Shown here in pieces: positions 45,401 through 56,899 of a stretch of 64,000 nucleotides of DNA. The DNA comes from Enoplolaimus lenunculus (lineage: Eukaryota; Nematoda; Enoplea; Enoplida; Thoracostomopsidae), in contig JASANG010002386.1 of the NCBI GenBank assembly GCA_030248215.1, positions 62,001-126,000 on the forward strand. The letters run 5' to 3'. The notes beneath the pieces were generated by a model. The model was not told the origin of the DNA, made no database searches, and saw only the letters and a list, made by a program, of their open reading frames with translations. Position 1 is the stretch's first letter, and each line of letters starts with the position of its first letter. A program made the translations under genes and the position numbers.

Positions 45401-45898
45401 CTGTATTGACCTGAATAAGAAGGGGTGGGGTAATAAGAGGGGGCCCCCATTTTATGTCCGAATCAATAGGAGTCAGTATCCCTAATAAGAGTCCGTAACC
45501 GGATAGTGTCTCTAAGCTCTAAATTAGAGTCCATAAATTTCAAATAACAAAAATTGTAACGCATAAACGACTCCAGGACCAAATAATTTGAGTTCGAAAC
45601 TTTAAAACGCACTTAAATTTGAAACATACATTCCTAAGTATAACCTTGTATTATCGCTCAAGCTATTGACACAAGACAAATAAACGTTTAATTCAACGGA
45701 TAATTGCAGTATCGGATAACGAAGGGCGGCGGATCCAAACGCTTAGGCTTAGGCTTAGGAATATGCTTATACTACTGTTCCGGCCCTGTTCTATACCTGG
45801 GCCAAAATAAATAACAGTCCGTAACCGAATAACAAGGGAAGTACCCTCTAGAGAGGCCAAATAAATATCAGTCCCCCCTCTTATTCGGGTCAGTACAG
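45401..45898. mobile_element. Tc1/mariner-like MITE containing a TTAGGC-MITE fragment
   Basis: Ends CTGTATTGACCTGAATAAG and CTTATTCGGGTCAGTACAG with TA flanks. A right-end piece of a TTAGGC-bearing MITE (about 45750-45803) interrupts it. Confidence 0.75.
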
Positions 45899-46054
45899 TA
45901 TTAATACTTCAAAATCTGCACAACCTACGACCAGTTTGGCAATAAAAATGCAGAATATGCGTTGCTCGTATGCGCACTTTTAAAATACGGTTTCATGACG
46001 TAGAGAATAGTTGACAATCTTACTTGTGCTGTTTCTCAACAGGGAATCTTTTGC

Positions 46055-46363
46055 TCATTGGTTCGCATCGTCACCAGTCAGCAGGTCTGATGGCAAATCG
46101 TACGTCATCCAATGAGGTTGCAGTCCACGTTTGCCCATAGCGAATAATCGCCACGGCTGATTTGGCGGATAGTTTTCGATTGGCTGTTTAAATCGATGGT
46201 GGTCTCTGTTGTAGAGTTCGATTGGTTTGATTGGTTCTTCAGATATCCAACCCGGTGCAAGAGAAAATGCATGCGATGTCCGAGGAATCGAATTTAAGAT
46301 TGTAAGGCAGATAGAAAATTGTAAGAACAAGCTACATTTAGATAACACTGTTAGTTTACCCAT
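46055..46363 (-). CDS. Candidate amidated neuropeptide precursor
   Basis: This is a 102-residue open frame. Residues 1-32 look like a signal peptide: a basic N-region, a hydrophobic core of CSLFLQFSICLTIL, and a plausible cleavage after TSHA. The mature region runs to QPWRLFAMGKR, a standard amidation-plus-dibasic cleavage site, predicting a peptide ending WRLFAM-amide. A C-terminal spacer (GLQPHW...DDANQ) follows. A single-copy peptide with one GKR site is common in peptide prohormones. I do not recognise the WRLFAM-amide ending in a known family. No introns are needed. It stands alone between MITE clusters. Confidence 0.55.
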   Translation of the reverse strand: MGKLTVLSKCSLFLQFSICLTILNSIPRTSHAFSLAPGWISEEPIKPIELYNRDHHRFKQPIENYPPNQPWRLFAMGKRGLQPHWMTYDLPSDLLTGDDANQ

Positions 46364-46675
46364 TGTTAATATTTTCGTAGTTTTATTAAGATCTGGAAAC
46401 TATTCGATGTGTACAATTACCGTCTAAATAAATATACAAGTCAGCCGGTTTTGCGCAATGCGCAAAAGTTAGTGAACACACAACAATCTGCAGTAAATTT
46501 TCTTTACACAGAACAGTCACATTCCTGTTCTGAGAAAATATTGTAAACAAAGTATGCTGGAAAGTTGCCCGAAATACGTATGATGGGCGTTCTAGCTTTA
46601 ATAATATAGATTCTATTGTAAATTTTTGTGGCTGTGACCAAAGCAAAGGAATCGTTGCAATTCGCCTGATGCCTA

Positions 46676-47059
46676 CTGTAGTGACCTAAATAAGAGGGGG
46701 TAATAAGAGGGGGTCGCCATTTTGAGTCCCAATCAATAGGATTCCGTACCCCTAAGAGTCGGTAAGCGGATGGAGTCCCTATAAAGCCTAATTACAGTCC
46801 ATAAATGTCAATTCCCTAATTGCAGTGCATAAATTAGTTCAGGGCGAAATATAGAAGAGTTCGAAACCTTAAAGAGTTTTGAAGGTAACTACATTCTTGA
46901 GTGTAACCTTGCATTATCGCTTAAGGTTTTAATACAAGACAAATAAACGTTTAATTAAATGGATAGTTGCAGTACCGGATGTATCAGTAACGAAGGGTGG
47001 CAGAGGGCGGGGTAGAATAAATAACAGTCCGTAACCGAGTAACCGGGGTACCCTCACAG
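46676..47059. mobile_element. Tc1/mariner-like MITE
   Basis: The left end CTGTAGTGACCTAAATAAG follows TA. The right end is shortened (CCTCACAG before TA). Same interior as the copy at 45401. Confidence 0.68.
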
Positions 47060-47243
47060 TATTCCACGTGAGATAAGACGATATATTGTCGAAATTTTTT
47101 AAAAGGTTGTAAAAACGACACTTTCATAGGCTGTAGAATAAACCTCAGAGGTACGAAAATTATCTGGCTTGCTGTGCTTGCTTGAATAAATTCTTAGGCA
47201 TGGTTATCTTTCGAAATGAAATACTGTCTACACCACTGGAGCG

Positions 47244-47483
47244 ATGCAAATGTGCTTTCCTCCGAACACCACATCTGTCGTAGATCATCATTTATCGCCA
47301 ATGGCTGAATTAAAACAGGATCAGTCCATAAATTCCGCGGATATTTTCTATCTCATCAAAGACTTAATTTCTCAAGCTAAAGATTCGAACCCGAGCAGTT
47401 TATCATCGTGGCGATCGAACGCGAGGAAAGTTTCCACGACTCGAACCAAATTTTGCACTGCGTATCTGTGTGATAATTGTTAA
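47244..47483 (+). CDS. Hypothetical small ORF with Cys-containing C-terminus
   Basis: This is a 79-codon open frame; an internal ATG about 20 codons in (MAELKQDQ) is an equally likely start. The product is polar, with a helix-like middle (SADIFYLIKDLISQAKD), a basic Ser/Arg stretch and a compact KFCTAYLCDNC ending. Codon choice looks less random than in neighbouring MITE DNA. There is no signal peptide and no recognised family. It may be an isolated exon or a chance frame. Confidence 0.3.
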   Translation: MQMCFPPNTTSVVDHHLSPMAELKQDQSINSADIFYLIKDLISQAKDSNPSSLSSWRSNARKVSTTRTKFCTAYLCDNC

Positions 47484-47587
47484 GCACTGTGCTTTGTGTA
47501 TTTAATAGTTCACATTTACAATTTAATGCTTAATTGCTTTCATTGTTCTTTTTGTGTTTGGACGAGCCTTTGGGAAGGGTGGCTCAC

Positions 47588-47773
47588 TGCATAAAATGGT
47601 GAGTCAAATTGACTCTCTCGGAAATAGGCTTTTCCTGACACTAAGTCAAAATTCGACTCCGCCAGAGTCAAATTGTGTCGAACGTGACTCAGGCGGAGTC
47701 GAATTTTGACTCAGTTTGTGTAGTCAGGAAAAGCCGATTTCCGAGAGAGTGTCAATTTGAATCAACATTTTTG
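47588..47773. mobile_element. Near-perfect hairpin MITE
   Basis: Left arm AATTGACTCTCTCGGAAAT and GGCTTTTCCTGAC; right arm GTCAGGAAAAGCC and ATTTCCGAGAGAGTG. The central arms GACTCCGCCAGAGTC and GACTCAGGCGGAGTC pair too. A decayed relative is at about 38305-38405. Confidence 0.65.
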
Positions 47774-48525
47774 TAGTGTTGGCCGCAAAGGTGGTAAGTT
47801 CGCCAAACCGGTGTTATTGCGCTTGGCCCGTCACAAGCCAGGCTAAGGGGAAGGACGCCGCGCTATTGCGCCATGGAACGGGGAAAGATTTGTCTTATGT
47901 TAAAAGATGTGCCTATGCCAATATTTCCCGGGAGAAATATCGGCGTAGTTAAGTTTTTACAGGGGAAACATTTGACGAGGGAAAAATTTGGCCTGTTACA
48001 CTGGGCCACATATAATCGCGAAACAGGTATGCGAGTGAAGCGATCGAGAAGCCAAACACAATTTTAGTACTAAATCTTTAGCACAACGTGGTTATGAACC
48101 TTTGTTGCGGCGTGATTCGCTTTGATCCTCCAGTAAATCGTCGGATAAAATGGATTTTGCAATTTAAAAATGAAATCCCACAAGACAATATTATATTTAA
48201 GTCTCGTTCAAGTCTAGAGCCTAAAAATACGTTTTTGAATTGAGTTTGTGAAAGATATATGGCAAAAAGTTGAGCAAACTTATGAATAGCAAGCGAAAGT
48301 TAGAAACTGTTGCGTGGGTTTTCAGCGCGTTTTCATACCGTATATTCGTGACCAAATTTATATTCGAAAAGTTTTAATTTCCATTTTTACTGCATTTTTA
48401 TGCTAATTTTATATCGTCCAAAATGTATAAAAACTATTTTTAATTAATAGATTCGTTTTTACATAATTTTTCAGGTTTTTAAAAATATCAGTGTCGTTTT
48501 GCCGTGGTAAAAGGGTTTAATCGTT

Positions 48526-48790
48526 GGCCCATGTAAGGATAAGGGGTGGAACGTTTTACTGTGAAACTGCAATAAGCTTAAACTTTAGACTATTTTTGCT
48601 TGGTTTAAGACTTAGACTTAGGCGTATACGCATATTCCTAAGACTAAACCTTAAGCCTAAGCGTGTGGATGAGCCTATTCCTAAGTCTAAGCCTAAGCCT
48701 AAGCCTAAGCAAAAAATTAGTCTAAAGCTTAAACTGACTCTATTTATAGCACCTCCGGAAAACGATCCGTCCCTGTTCTATACATGGGCC
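48526..48790. mobile_element. TTAGGC-bearing MITE, hybrid of two subtypes
   Basis: The left end (GGCCCATGTAAGGATAAG, then GGAACGTTTT) belongs to one subtype. The right end (CCGTCCCTGTTCTATACATG) belongs to another. TTAGGC tracts point outward from the centre in both orientations. Confidence 0.7.
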
Positions 48791-49749
48791 CATTGGTACA
48801 ATCACCTAAAATAGCGTTTAATTTTTGATGGTGATGGTTATTTCAACCGAATTCCCGTTTTAAAATTGTTGCAGCACCCGTTGCTAAGATTATGGTTCTG
48901 GCTGAATTAGGACCATGCACGCTCGATTACTTTCCACATACATTTCAACAAAAAAATTTTGAGTACAGCTTATCATATAGCATTTTGAGACATTCTACAC
49001 TGTTCCGATAGAGATTATGTTTTACTTTGGCTTGGAACAATTTGTTCACAAGGTTTTCTGCATGCAATTTTAGAACAAATTGCGACAAAACTATAAAGAA
49101 ATGTGTTATTATACAATCTAACTACAATGATTGCGTACAGACACGAACGTGTTGATCCACTGATCATGATAATTTATGGGCAAACAATCTAGTTATACCG
49201 GTGATACGTGTAATGTGCAATATTATTTGGTGTTACATTTTTTACATGTAAAATCGAGTGACTAACAACTACACACTGTAAAGTTATACACAATTGTATT
49301 GAACACAGAAGAAAAAATCGGGTAAAGGTGAGTAGTGGGTAGAGGAACGTTGCGCGGGTATACCTGTGGGTAAAAAATAAAATTTTCGCGAGTATAGCGC
49401 AGCGCGGGTTAAAAAATCTTTACCCACAACACCTCTGGTCTTTCTGCGGTGGCGAACGGGAAATCAACAAAATTTGATTGGGCCGGTTCTGAAAACATTT
49501 GGTATATCGGTGTGTGCTAAATTTGCATATCTGTTATTAACTGCACGACGTATAACTTATAGCAGGGTACAACCCGAGGTCTTCTTTCTTCCGTCTCCAG
49601 CTCCGCTAGAAAATCAAGCACCGACTCCGGTAGCATTTCCTCCGGAGGTTCCGGCAATTTAGGTAGTGAATGTTTTCACAATTTCACGAAAAGTGCATCG
49701 TTCAGTGCGTTCGGCTTTAGCTGTTGGTAAAGTTTTAATGAGTTACTGC

Positions 49750-50002
49750 GCTGTAAATTCCAGTAAGTTGATTTTAACTCGGAATGAGTTGAATCCAATC
49801 AGAGGTCTGAGCTCTGAATTAGGTCTTTCAGAACTCACAATTCTGAATTGTTTGAGCTCATTCTGAGGTAATTAATCAATGCACCCGGAAATAAATCAGC
49901 TAAGAATGAGTTAATATTTACTGGTATTAAACTCAGAAATATCCAGAATTAACTATTTTTCTCTCTGAGTTAATTAATCAACTCGCTGGGATTTAGAGTG
50001 TG
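49750..50002. mobile_element. MITE of the ACTGTAAATTCC / GAGTTGATT family
   Basis: Inverted ends (CTGTAAATTCCAGTAAG and a decayed complement) enclose several ACTCAGAATGAGTT-type palindromes. First member of a cluster running to 56.3 kb. Confidence 0.65.
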
Positions 50003-50154
50003 GTCAGAATTTATTAAAACTAAGTTTAAATTCATAATTTGTGACAACAGTTTACAAATATGCATTATTGTACCTATTTAATTTCGCTAAGTCGTCCTAC
50101 ATTGGCTCCTACAAATTTTTGTTGACGTCCGGGTCCGGTATTTTTCACACCTGC

Positions 50155-50406
50155 ATTGTAAATTCCAATGAGTTAATTAATCAACTCAGACAGTAAGTTA
50201 GTTATTTCTGAGTTAATAACAGTAGACTTTAACTCACTCTGAGTTGACTTGATTCTGACTGTGAGTTGATTTGACTCTGGGTGAGTTGATTAATTAACTC
50301 AGAATGAACTGAATGAACTCAATGTTCTGAGTTCTGATAGTCCTAACTCAGACTGAGTAATTCAACTCATTCTGAGTTAAAATCAACTCACTGAAATTTA
50401 CAGTGT
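50155..50406. mobile_element. MITE of the ACTGTAAATTCC family
   Basis: Ends TGTAAATTCCAATGAG and CACTGAAATTTACAGTG; interior of repeated AACTCAGA/TCTGAGTT half-sites. Confidence 0.7.
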
Positions 50407-50556
50407 GTTGCACCCTAACTTGCAGCAGCTTTTGGAAAATTGTTAAGGTATTTCTCACAACTTTTAAACTAACTTGCGAAGTGCACAGTTCGCATAAAAG
50501 CCAGAGTTGATTTTAAGTCAGAATGAGTTGAATCCACACAGAATTCTACGCTCTAC

Positions 50557-50910
50557 ACTGTAAATTCCAATGAGTTGATTAATCGACTCAGACGGCGAAT
50601 TAGTTATTTCTGGTCATTTCTGAGTGAATAACAGTAAACATTAACTCCGTCCTGAGTTAATATAATTCCGAGTGAGTTGGTTAATTGGTTTCAAGTCATT
50701 CTGAGTTAAAATCAATTCACTGAAATTTACAGTGTAAGTTTAGGTGTTTCAGAACTCAGAATTTTGAATTGATTGAACTCATTCTGAGTTTACATAACCA
50801 ACTCACTCAGAATTAAATCATCTAAGATTGAGTTAATATTTACTGTTATTAAACTCAGAAATATCTAATTCTCTCTGTGAGTTGATACATCAACTCAATG
50901 GAATTTACAG
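50557..50910. mobile_element. Two adjoining MITEs of the ACTGTAAATTCC family
   Basis: A complete copy (to about 50736, ending GAAATTTACAGTG) runs directly into a second copy ending GGAATTTACAG at 50910. Confidence 0.65.
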
Positions 50911-51189
50911 TCAACGTGACTATTTTTCAGTTTAGGTTTAAGAACGATGCGAAATGTGTAAAGGCATATGCTGATTGCGTGGAAGGATTGCGTGCAAAAT
51001 AGACAATAAACCGAATTTGATATTTTTTATCAGCTGTCTGTGCCAAACTTCGTCTCATATCAACCGGATATTTTCATCAGCAACAAAGGCTTCTTTAGAC
51101 TTAATTTTGACAAATTTATAATCAGCGCTCGTATTTTCAAACGGTTGTAGCACCTGTCACCAGTTGAAGATAATTTATGTTTCAAACTG

Positions 51190-51446
51190 TACTGTAAATT
51201 CCAATGACTCAATTAATCAACTCACAGACGGAAAGTTAGTTAATATTTCTGAGTTAATGACAGTAAAATTTAAATCACTCTGAGTTGAGTTGATTTTCAT
51301 AGTGAGTTGAGTTGACTCCGTCAAAGTTGATTAATTAAATCACAACCAGTGGGATTAACTCAGAAATGTGAGTTCTAATAGTCCTAACTCAGACAGGGTG
51401 ATTCAACTCATTCTGAGTTCAAATCAACTCACTAGAATTTACAGTG
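51190..51446. mobile_element. MITE of the ACTGTAAATTCC family
   Basis: Ends ACTGTAAATTCCAATGAC and CTAGAATTTACAGTG. Confidence 0.7.
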
Positions 51447-52375
51447 TGGAAAATAGAGAGTTTTGAAATTTATTAAGCGCATTGTTTCACATCTGCAGTG
51501 TCCAACTTTGCTGATTTAGAGATTATTAGCTACTGCAGTACGTTTCCTTGAAACGTGTAGCTATGTATTCTTAACAATATTTTGCATATCAGTTGGTGAT
51601 ACATCTCGTATTAAAGTTCTAATCAGAAGCTTCAATAATTTACGCACGCATTTCCTTGCAGACTATCTACAACTGTGCGAAACGCCTTATTTGTAAATGC
51701 ATTAGTTTGCAGTATTCGATAACCTGGCTGTAGAAAACTTTCAACCTTGCTTGCATGTCATTGAAAACCCTTATATGAACCTTCTGAAATCTTTTTAGCT
51801 TCCTAGCAAGGTGAGTTGGCTACGAGCTTGGCGTAGTTGTTATAGTGATTTGATAATACGGTATCCGGTAAGCAATAAGGGCTACACACAGCTCAGAATA
51901 CTAAACACAGCCTTTGACTCACAGCGCATGCAGACCTGCGTCTACTATAATGGCAAATATTCTAAAAAGCGGAAATTTAAAATTTAATAACAGAAAAAAA
52001 TAAACTAAATTTTTGCAACGACTTTTTATTTTAACCCAAATCATTTGAGGTTTGACAAACTTTTCAGGTGGCACAATACTTACTGTGCGACGTCAAACGG
52101 TGCCGTATATCAAAGAAATTACAATTTTCAAATTGTTATCTCAGTGACCGCATACGGCAATTTAAGCAAAAAAAGTATAACGCCACCGTTAAGCTAATAT
52201 TCGCAAATGCATAGCCGTCCACAATTTTCATTGTTCGCTGGTTTTGCAAGCTCTCACGGTTCAAAATCACAGATCCGAAGTTTGTGTCATTTTGCAAACG
52301 CGTGTGCACGTCTGCGTTTCATTAGCATATTGTTGTCTGAAATATTGCAAATTGAAGCTCTTGTATACTTTCTCC

Positions 52376-52728
52376 GGCCAATGTTATACTTTAAGGTGGC
52401 GTAACAGTAGAATAAGCGTATTCCTAAGCCTAAGCGTTGCAAAAATGTGTTCCTAAAAGCCTAAATCCTAAGCCTAAGCCAAAGCGTAGGCGTTGCAAAA
52501 ACGTGTTCCTAAAAGCCTAAAGCCTAAGCCTAAGCCTAAGCGTAAGCCTAAGCGTTGCAAAAATGTGTTCCTAAGCCTAAAACCTAAGCCCAAGCTTAAG
52601 CGTAAGCGTTGCAAAAGTGTGTTCCTAAGCCTAAGCTTATGCCTAAGCAAAAAATGTAATCTAGAATTTAAACTTACAGTTTTATGTACCCGCCAGAACC
52701 CTGGACGCCCCTTAAAGTAATATGTGCC
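52376..52728. mobile_element. TTAGGC-bearing MITE, expanded copy with perfect target duplication
   Basis: A 353-bp element with flanks CTTTCTCC exact on both sides (52368-52375 and 52729-52736). The interior block (GCGTTGCAAAAA plus CCTAAG runs) is repeated four times, which explains the extra length. Confidence 0.82.
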
Positions 52729-53324
52729 CTTTCTCCTAATCCCACATCTTTGGTTAAGGCTTAGAATTAGGCTTACAGGGAGCAGATGAACCGTTGTGCG
52801 AACCTAAGTCTAAATCGAAGCGTATAAGTGGGCAGGTCCGCAGCCAACGTTCCCATACTTGGAAGGCTAACAATTTTTCAGGAGAATCATACGAGGGTTT
52901 TCGATGACTAAACAATTAAGCTTGAAAATTTTCTAGGGGAGTGCAAAACTCTTACAGGCAGTGGCCGCGTCTCCCCCTGTGCCCCTCTGGCTACGGGCCC
53001 GTCCGCATGTGGGTGTAGTGTACAACACCAGGAGCTATTATTCCAACATATATTTAATTTAAATCGAAATACTAAAGCCCTATTCACACGTGCAAGTATT
53101 AGCAACAAGAACGTTATGCTGCCACTTGGAGCAACAAGGATTGTGACAGCGTTTAGTGATAAACTGGCTTAGTGTTTTGGTTAACACTGAAGAAACAGCT
53201 TCAACTCACTGTTCCTTCAGCGCTCTATGAATTATACTACGCGAATTTTTTACATTAAAATCTGAACAATACAGGATAAGAACCAACTCTGAGGCATTTG
53301 GCAGGTGTTTTCGATGGGAATCCC

Positions 53325-53575
53325 ACACTGTAAATTCTGGTGAGTTGATTAATCAACTCAGAGAGCGATTTAGTCATTTCTGGTTGTTTCTGAATTAAAA
53401 ACAGTAAACATTAACTCGCTTTGAGCTGATTTAATTCCGGGTGAATTGATTAATGAACTCAGAATGAGTTCGTTTAATTTAGAATTCTGATATGTGAAAG
53501 ACCTAATACAGAGCTCAGAGTTCTAAGTGGATTCAACTCATTCTGAGTTAAAATCAACTCGCTGGAATTTACAGT
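53325..53575. mobile_element. MITE of the ACTGTAAATTCC family
   Basis: Ends CACTGTAAATTCTGGTGAG and CGCTGGAATTTACAGT. Confidence 0.7.
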
Positions 53576-53796
53576 ACACGTGTTTTGACGATGTCGTACT
53601 ACACAAGCTTATAATTCACAAACGCTTCATATATCCATAAAGCGAAATATTAATAAACAAATTCAAAAAGCAGTTGACATTTTGGAATATTCAAATACGA
53701 ACCATTGTCACGAAATAGCGGTTTTGGTTAAATTTTTTAAAACTGTCGACAAACAATTTACGCAACTCGCTCACGTTACCGCTTGCACGCATATAT

Positions 53797-54006
53797 ACTG
53801 TAAATTTCAGTGAATTGATTTTAACTCAGAATGAGTTGAATCCACTCAGAAGCTTGAGCTTTGAATCAGGTCTTTCGGAACTCAAATTTGTGAATTGTTT
53901 GAACTCATTCTGAGTTAATTAATTAAAGTAACTCATTAACTCAGAAATAACTAAAAAATACTTATTCTCTTTAAGTTGATTAATCAACTCATTGAAATTT
54001 ACAGTG
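53797..54006. mobile_element. MITE of the ACTGTAAATTCC family
   Basis: Ends ACTGTAAATTTCAGTGAA and CATTGAAATTTACAGTG. Confidence 0.7.
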
Positions 54007-54398
54007 TAGCACGATGTAACCGTAGTTCCGCTTCCTGATCCGGCAAAAAATCGACGTCCGGTTTCGACTCCGTTCCACTTTTTACTAGTAGTTTCGACAA
54101 TTTCGTTAGTGAAACTTTACGTTATCTTTAATTGAAGTTGTATTATTCAGTGAGTAAAATTGTTAGCGTAAAAACTTGTGGAGGAATTTTAAATAAGACT
54201 ATAATTTACGAGATTTTACTCAAACACAAAGTTTAAAAATAAATTTTTGTCAACAGTTTGCTAATTGTTAACATTTTAGCGAATTTAATATCATTTTTGT
54301 AACATAATTTTGCTTCATCTCCATCACCAGTTTTACAGCGTTGCAGAAATGGGGGAGACAGAAAAGGATGACTTTTTGGAAATAAACGAGGAACCAAC

Positions 54399-55983
54399 CT
54401 GTTTCAATTGGAGGAACAATATCGTATGCGACTCCGACCGCTGGCTCCAGATCGTCTGAAATTACTAAAGTAATTGAAAGTTTCAAATATCAATAATTAT
54501 ACTACATCCATGGTATTGTACGTTTAAAATAAAAAATCTATTAATACACGTTATTTAATGCTGATAGATGCTACACGCCAGGGTTGGGTTCTTTTCCGAC
54601 AAAAATGGAATTGACCGGAAAAAATGGTGTTTTTCAAGTTTGTTTCCGGAAAAATCGTAAAAACTGGAAAATTTGAAAATCAAACGCTAATGTTTCCGCA
54701 TGCGCAAAAATGTTGACGGATGATTTGTCTATTGAAAAAATGACATTACAAGAATCAGTGGCGGATCCAGGATCTCAAAATGGGGGGGGGGCAAAATTTC
54801 ACAGGTAATAAACTTATTTTTGACCCATACTGTAGTGACCCAAATAAGACGGGGTCCCCAGTTTGAATCCAATTAATAGGAGTCTGTATCCCTAATAAGA
54901 GTTCGTAAGGAGTAGAATCCTAAAACCCTTGTTAGAGTCCATAAATGTCTATTATCTCTAATTGTAGTGCATAAATGACTCCATGGCCAAAAAAGATGAG
55001 TTCGAAACTTTAAATCGTGCTTATACCATTGTGTATAAAACAGAGAAACAAACAGCGTAGAACAACAATTGACACTATATAATTTTTGTCGAGATGCTGT
55101 TGGGGAGCCACGGCCGGGGTGGCCCCCACATGGATCCGCCATTGACAAGAATCATGTTACTATATTATCAAGTATTATCATTTGATAACGCAACATGATA
55201 AAGCATACTACACGCTACAGAGCTGATACTTAAAAAGGTGCCGATAACTTTAGAACCAGTAAACATATGTTTTCATGATTTATCCACAAGTTTAGGAAAG
55301 GCATGTATCCTCCTATTTCTCCAACTCCCGGATCCAAAGGTAAAACCAAGATTTTGTATTTAAAGGTTTAGCACTAACAAGCCGTATGGCTTCTGGCTCG
55401 CTTCGCTCGCGAATGCTTCCACTATGTCTCATAGCGGTCGCCCCATTTCAGAGTTCCCTGTATCCGCCATTAGTTCCTCCCCCCAGTAAACCAGCCTTGC
55501 GACGGAAGCCTGAGAAAAACCAATTCATCACGATTTCCACGATGTTTTGTAGCTGATTTACGAGTGATTTACTGATATTATAATACGAATTTTTTCCCAT
55601 TTTTTTTGTTTTTCCGCCCTCTCGGAAAAAAAACTAAAAAATAGTATTAAAATCGTTTTTCCGTTGTTTTTTCGGTCATCTAAAACGCTGCTACGCACAT
55701 TTGAGAATATGAACGGAAGATATCAGATGAAATTGAAAGTATTCATGCGAGAAAGGGTAAATAAAAGCCAATTTCAGCCACAATTACCAAAGGCTTTCTT
55801 GTATCGCAAAATAAACGCTTGACCGTGAGACGGTTGAGGCGTAAATGATAGGAAAACAACAGCAAAAACCAACACAACGACTGATAAGCGAGTCATTCGA
55901 TTTGACCGAAGCATCATTGAATCGGACGTATTCGGGTGATGGCGTTCGTTCAGATTGCATAACATTGTTTTTGAATTTGACAT
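54399..55983 (-). CDS. Possible two-exon secreted peptide gene
   Basis: Exon 55983-55788 encodes a signal-like segment, TRLSVVVLVFAVVFLSF, with cleavage plausible after PSHG, then QAFILRYKKAF. It ends at a GTAATT donor in phase 1. Exon 54455-54399 follows TTTCAG, enters in matching phase and adds DLEPAVGVAYDIVPPIET before a GTTGGT donor. The start could be the first Met or the later MMLRSN, which gives a more normal signal peptide. No family is recognised and the 3' exon was not found. Confidence 0.38.
54830..55023. mobile_element. Tc1/mariner-like MITE, truncated
   Basis: The left end CTGTAGTGACCCAAATAAG after TA and the first ~190 bp of the shared interior are present; the right end is not recognisable. 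Confidence 0.6.
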
Positions 55984-56086
55984 TTTTTGTCGTTTAAATT
56001 TTAAAATATATATTCCTACTCGAATTTAAGTTAAATTCTAAAATGCATAAATATTTTAGTTTTGATAAATCAGCGATTTTATAGAA

Positions 56087-56343
56087 CACTGTAAATTCCA
56101 TTGCGTTGATTAATTAACTCAGATAGCGAGTTAGATATTTTTGAATTACAAACCACGAGCACTAACTGAAACTTAGTTGAGTTGTCACTGTTAGTTGGGT
56201 TGACTCAGGGTTTCAGCTCGTTCATAAACTGAATTGAATTAACTCATAAATTTGAGTTGTGAAAGTTCTTATTCAGAGCTCAAACATCTGAGTGGATTCA
56301 AACTTATTCTGAGATTTAATCAACTCACTGGAATTTATAATGT
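56087..56343. mobile_element. MITE of the ACTGTAAATTCC family
   Basis: Ends CACTGTAAATTCCATTG and CACTGGAATTTATAATG; the most diverged right end of the cluster. Confidence 0.68.
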
Positions 56344-56433
56344 AAACTTTTATGTACACAAATATTTTCAATTTCATATCAGATCAGATTTCAAATGTAG
56401 AGTTCTTTTACATGTTGAGTATTTCCGTTTTAC

Positions 56434-56547
56434 CATCACCGCTTCGGAGCTTGACGCTCAACTGCGAATGGCCGTTCACGATTTTACTGTTCTTGTACAA
56501 CGCAAACGTGTAAGGGTTGTCCGTCACCCGTACGGTGCCGTGCGTCA
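56434..56547 (-). CDS. Possible orphan exon encoding a THGTVRVTDNPYTF segment
   Basis: A 114-nt phase 1/1 segment is bounded by GCACAG and GTAAAA on the minus strand. It encodes GTVRVTDNPYTFALYKNS and KIVNGHSQLSVKLRSGD, which looks protein-like (alternating beta pattern). A weaker, oppositely oriented relative encoding RTIRVTDVP lies at about 57270-57310. The family is not recognised, and no adjoining exon could be joined confidently. Confidence 0.28.
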
Positions 56548-56899
56548 CTGTGCGGCATCGTACACAAATACCGTAGTGACCCGTATCAGTCCAGGTAGGA
56601 ACCGGGACATCAGACCTTTTACTAAGCAGCTTGAAAAGCGGGCCTCCGGAGCGGGGAAACTCTCTACCCTCTACCACTCGCCACTACCCCCCTCTCACTC
56701 TTTATTTACTTCTAACTACTCACTCACATAATACCTTCTCACTCCCTTCTCCTCCCCCTCCTTTATTCTCCTTCTCTTCCCCATGTCAGCTTAGATCCGA
56801 ACATAGACCATTCAACTAAACACAAAACCACTCGAACTCTCAGCCTATGGCACTGCACTATATTGCATGTGCACATAACGGACAAGCATATCTCACACG

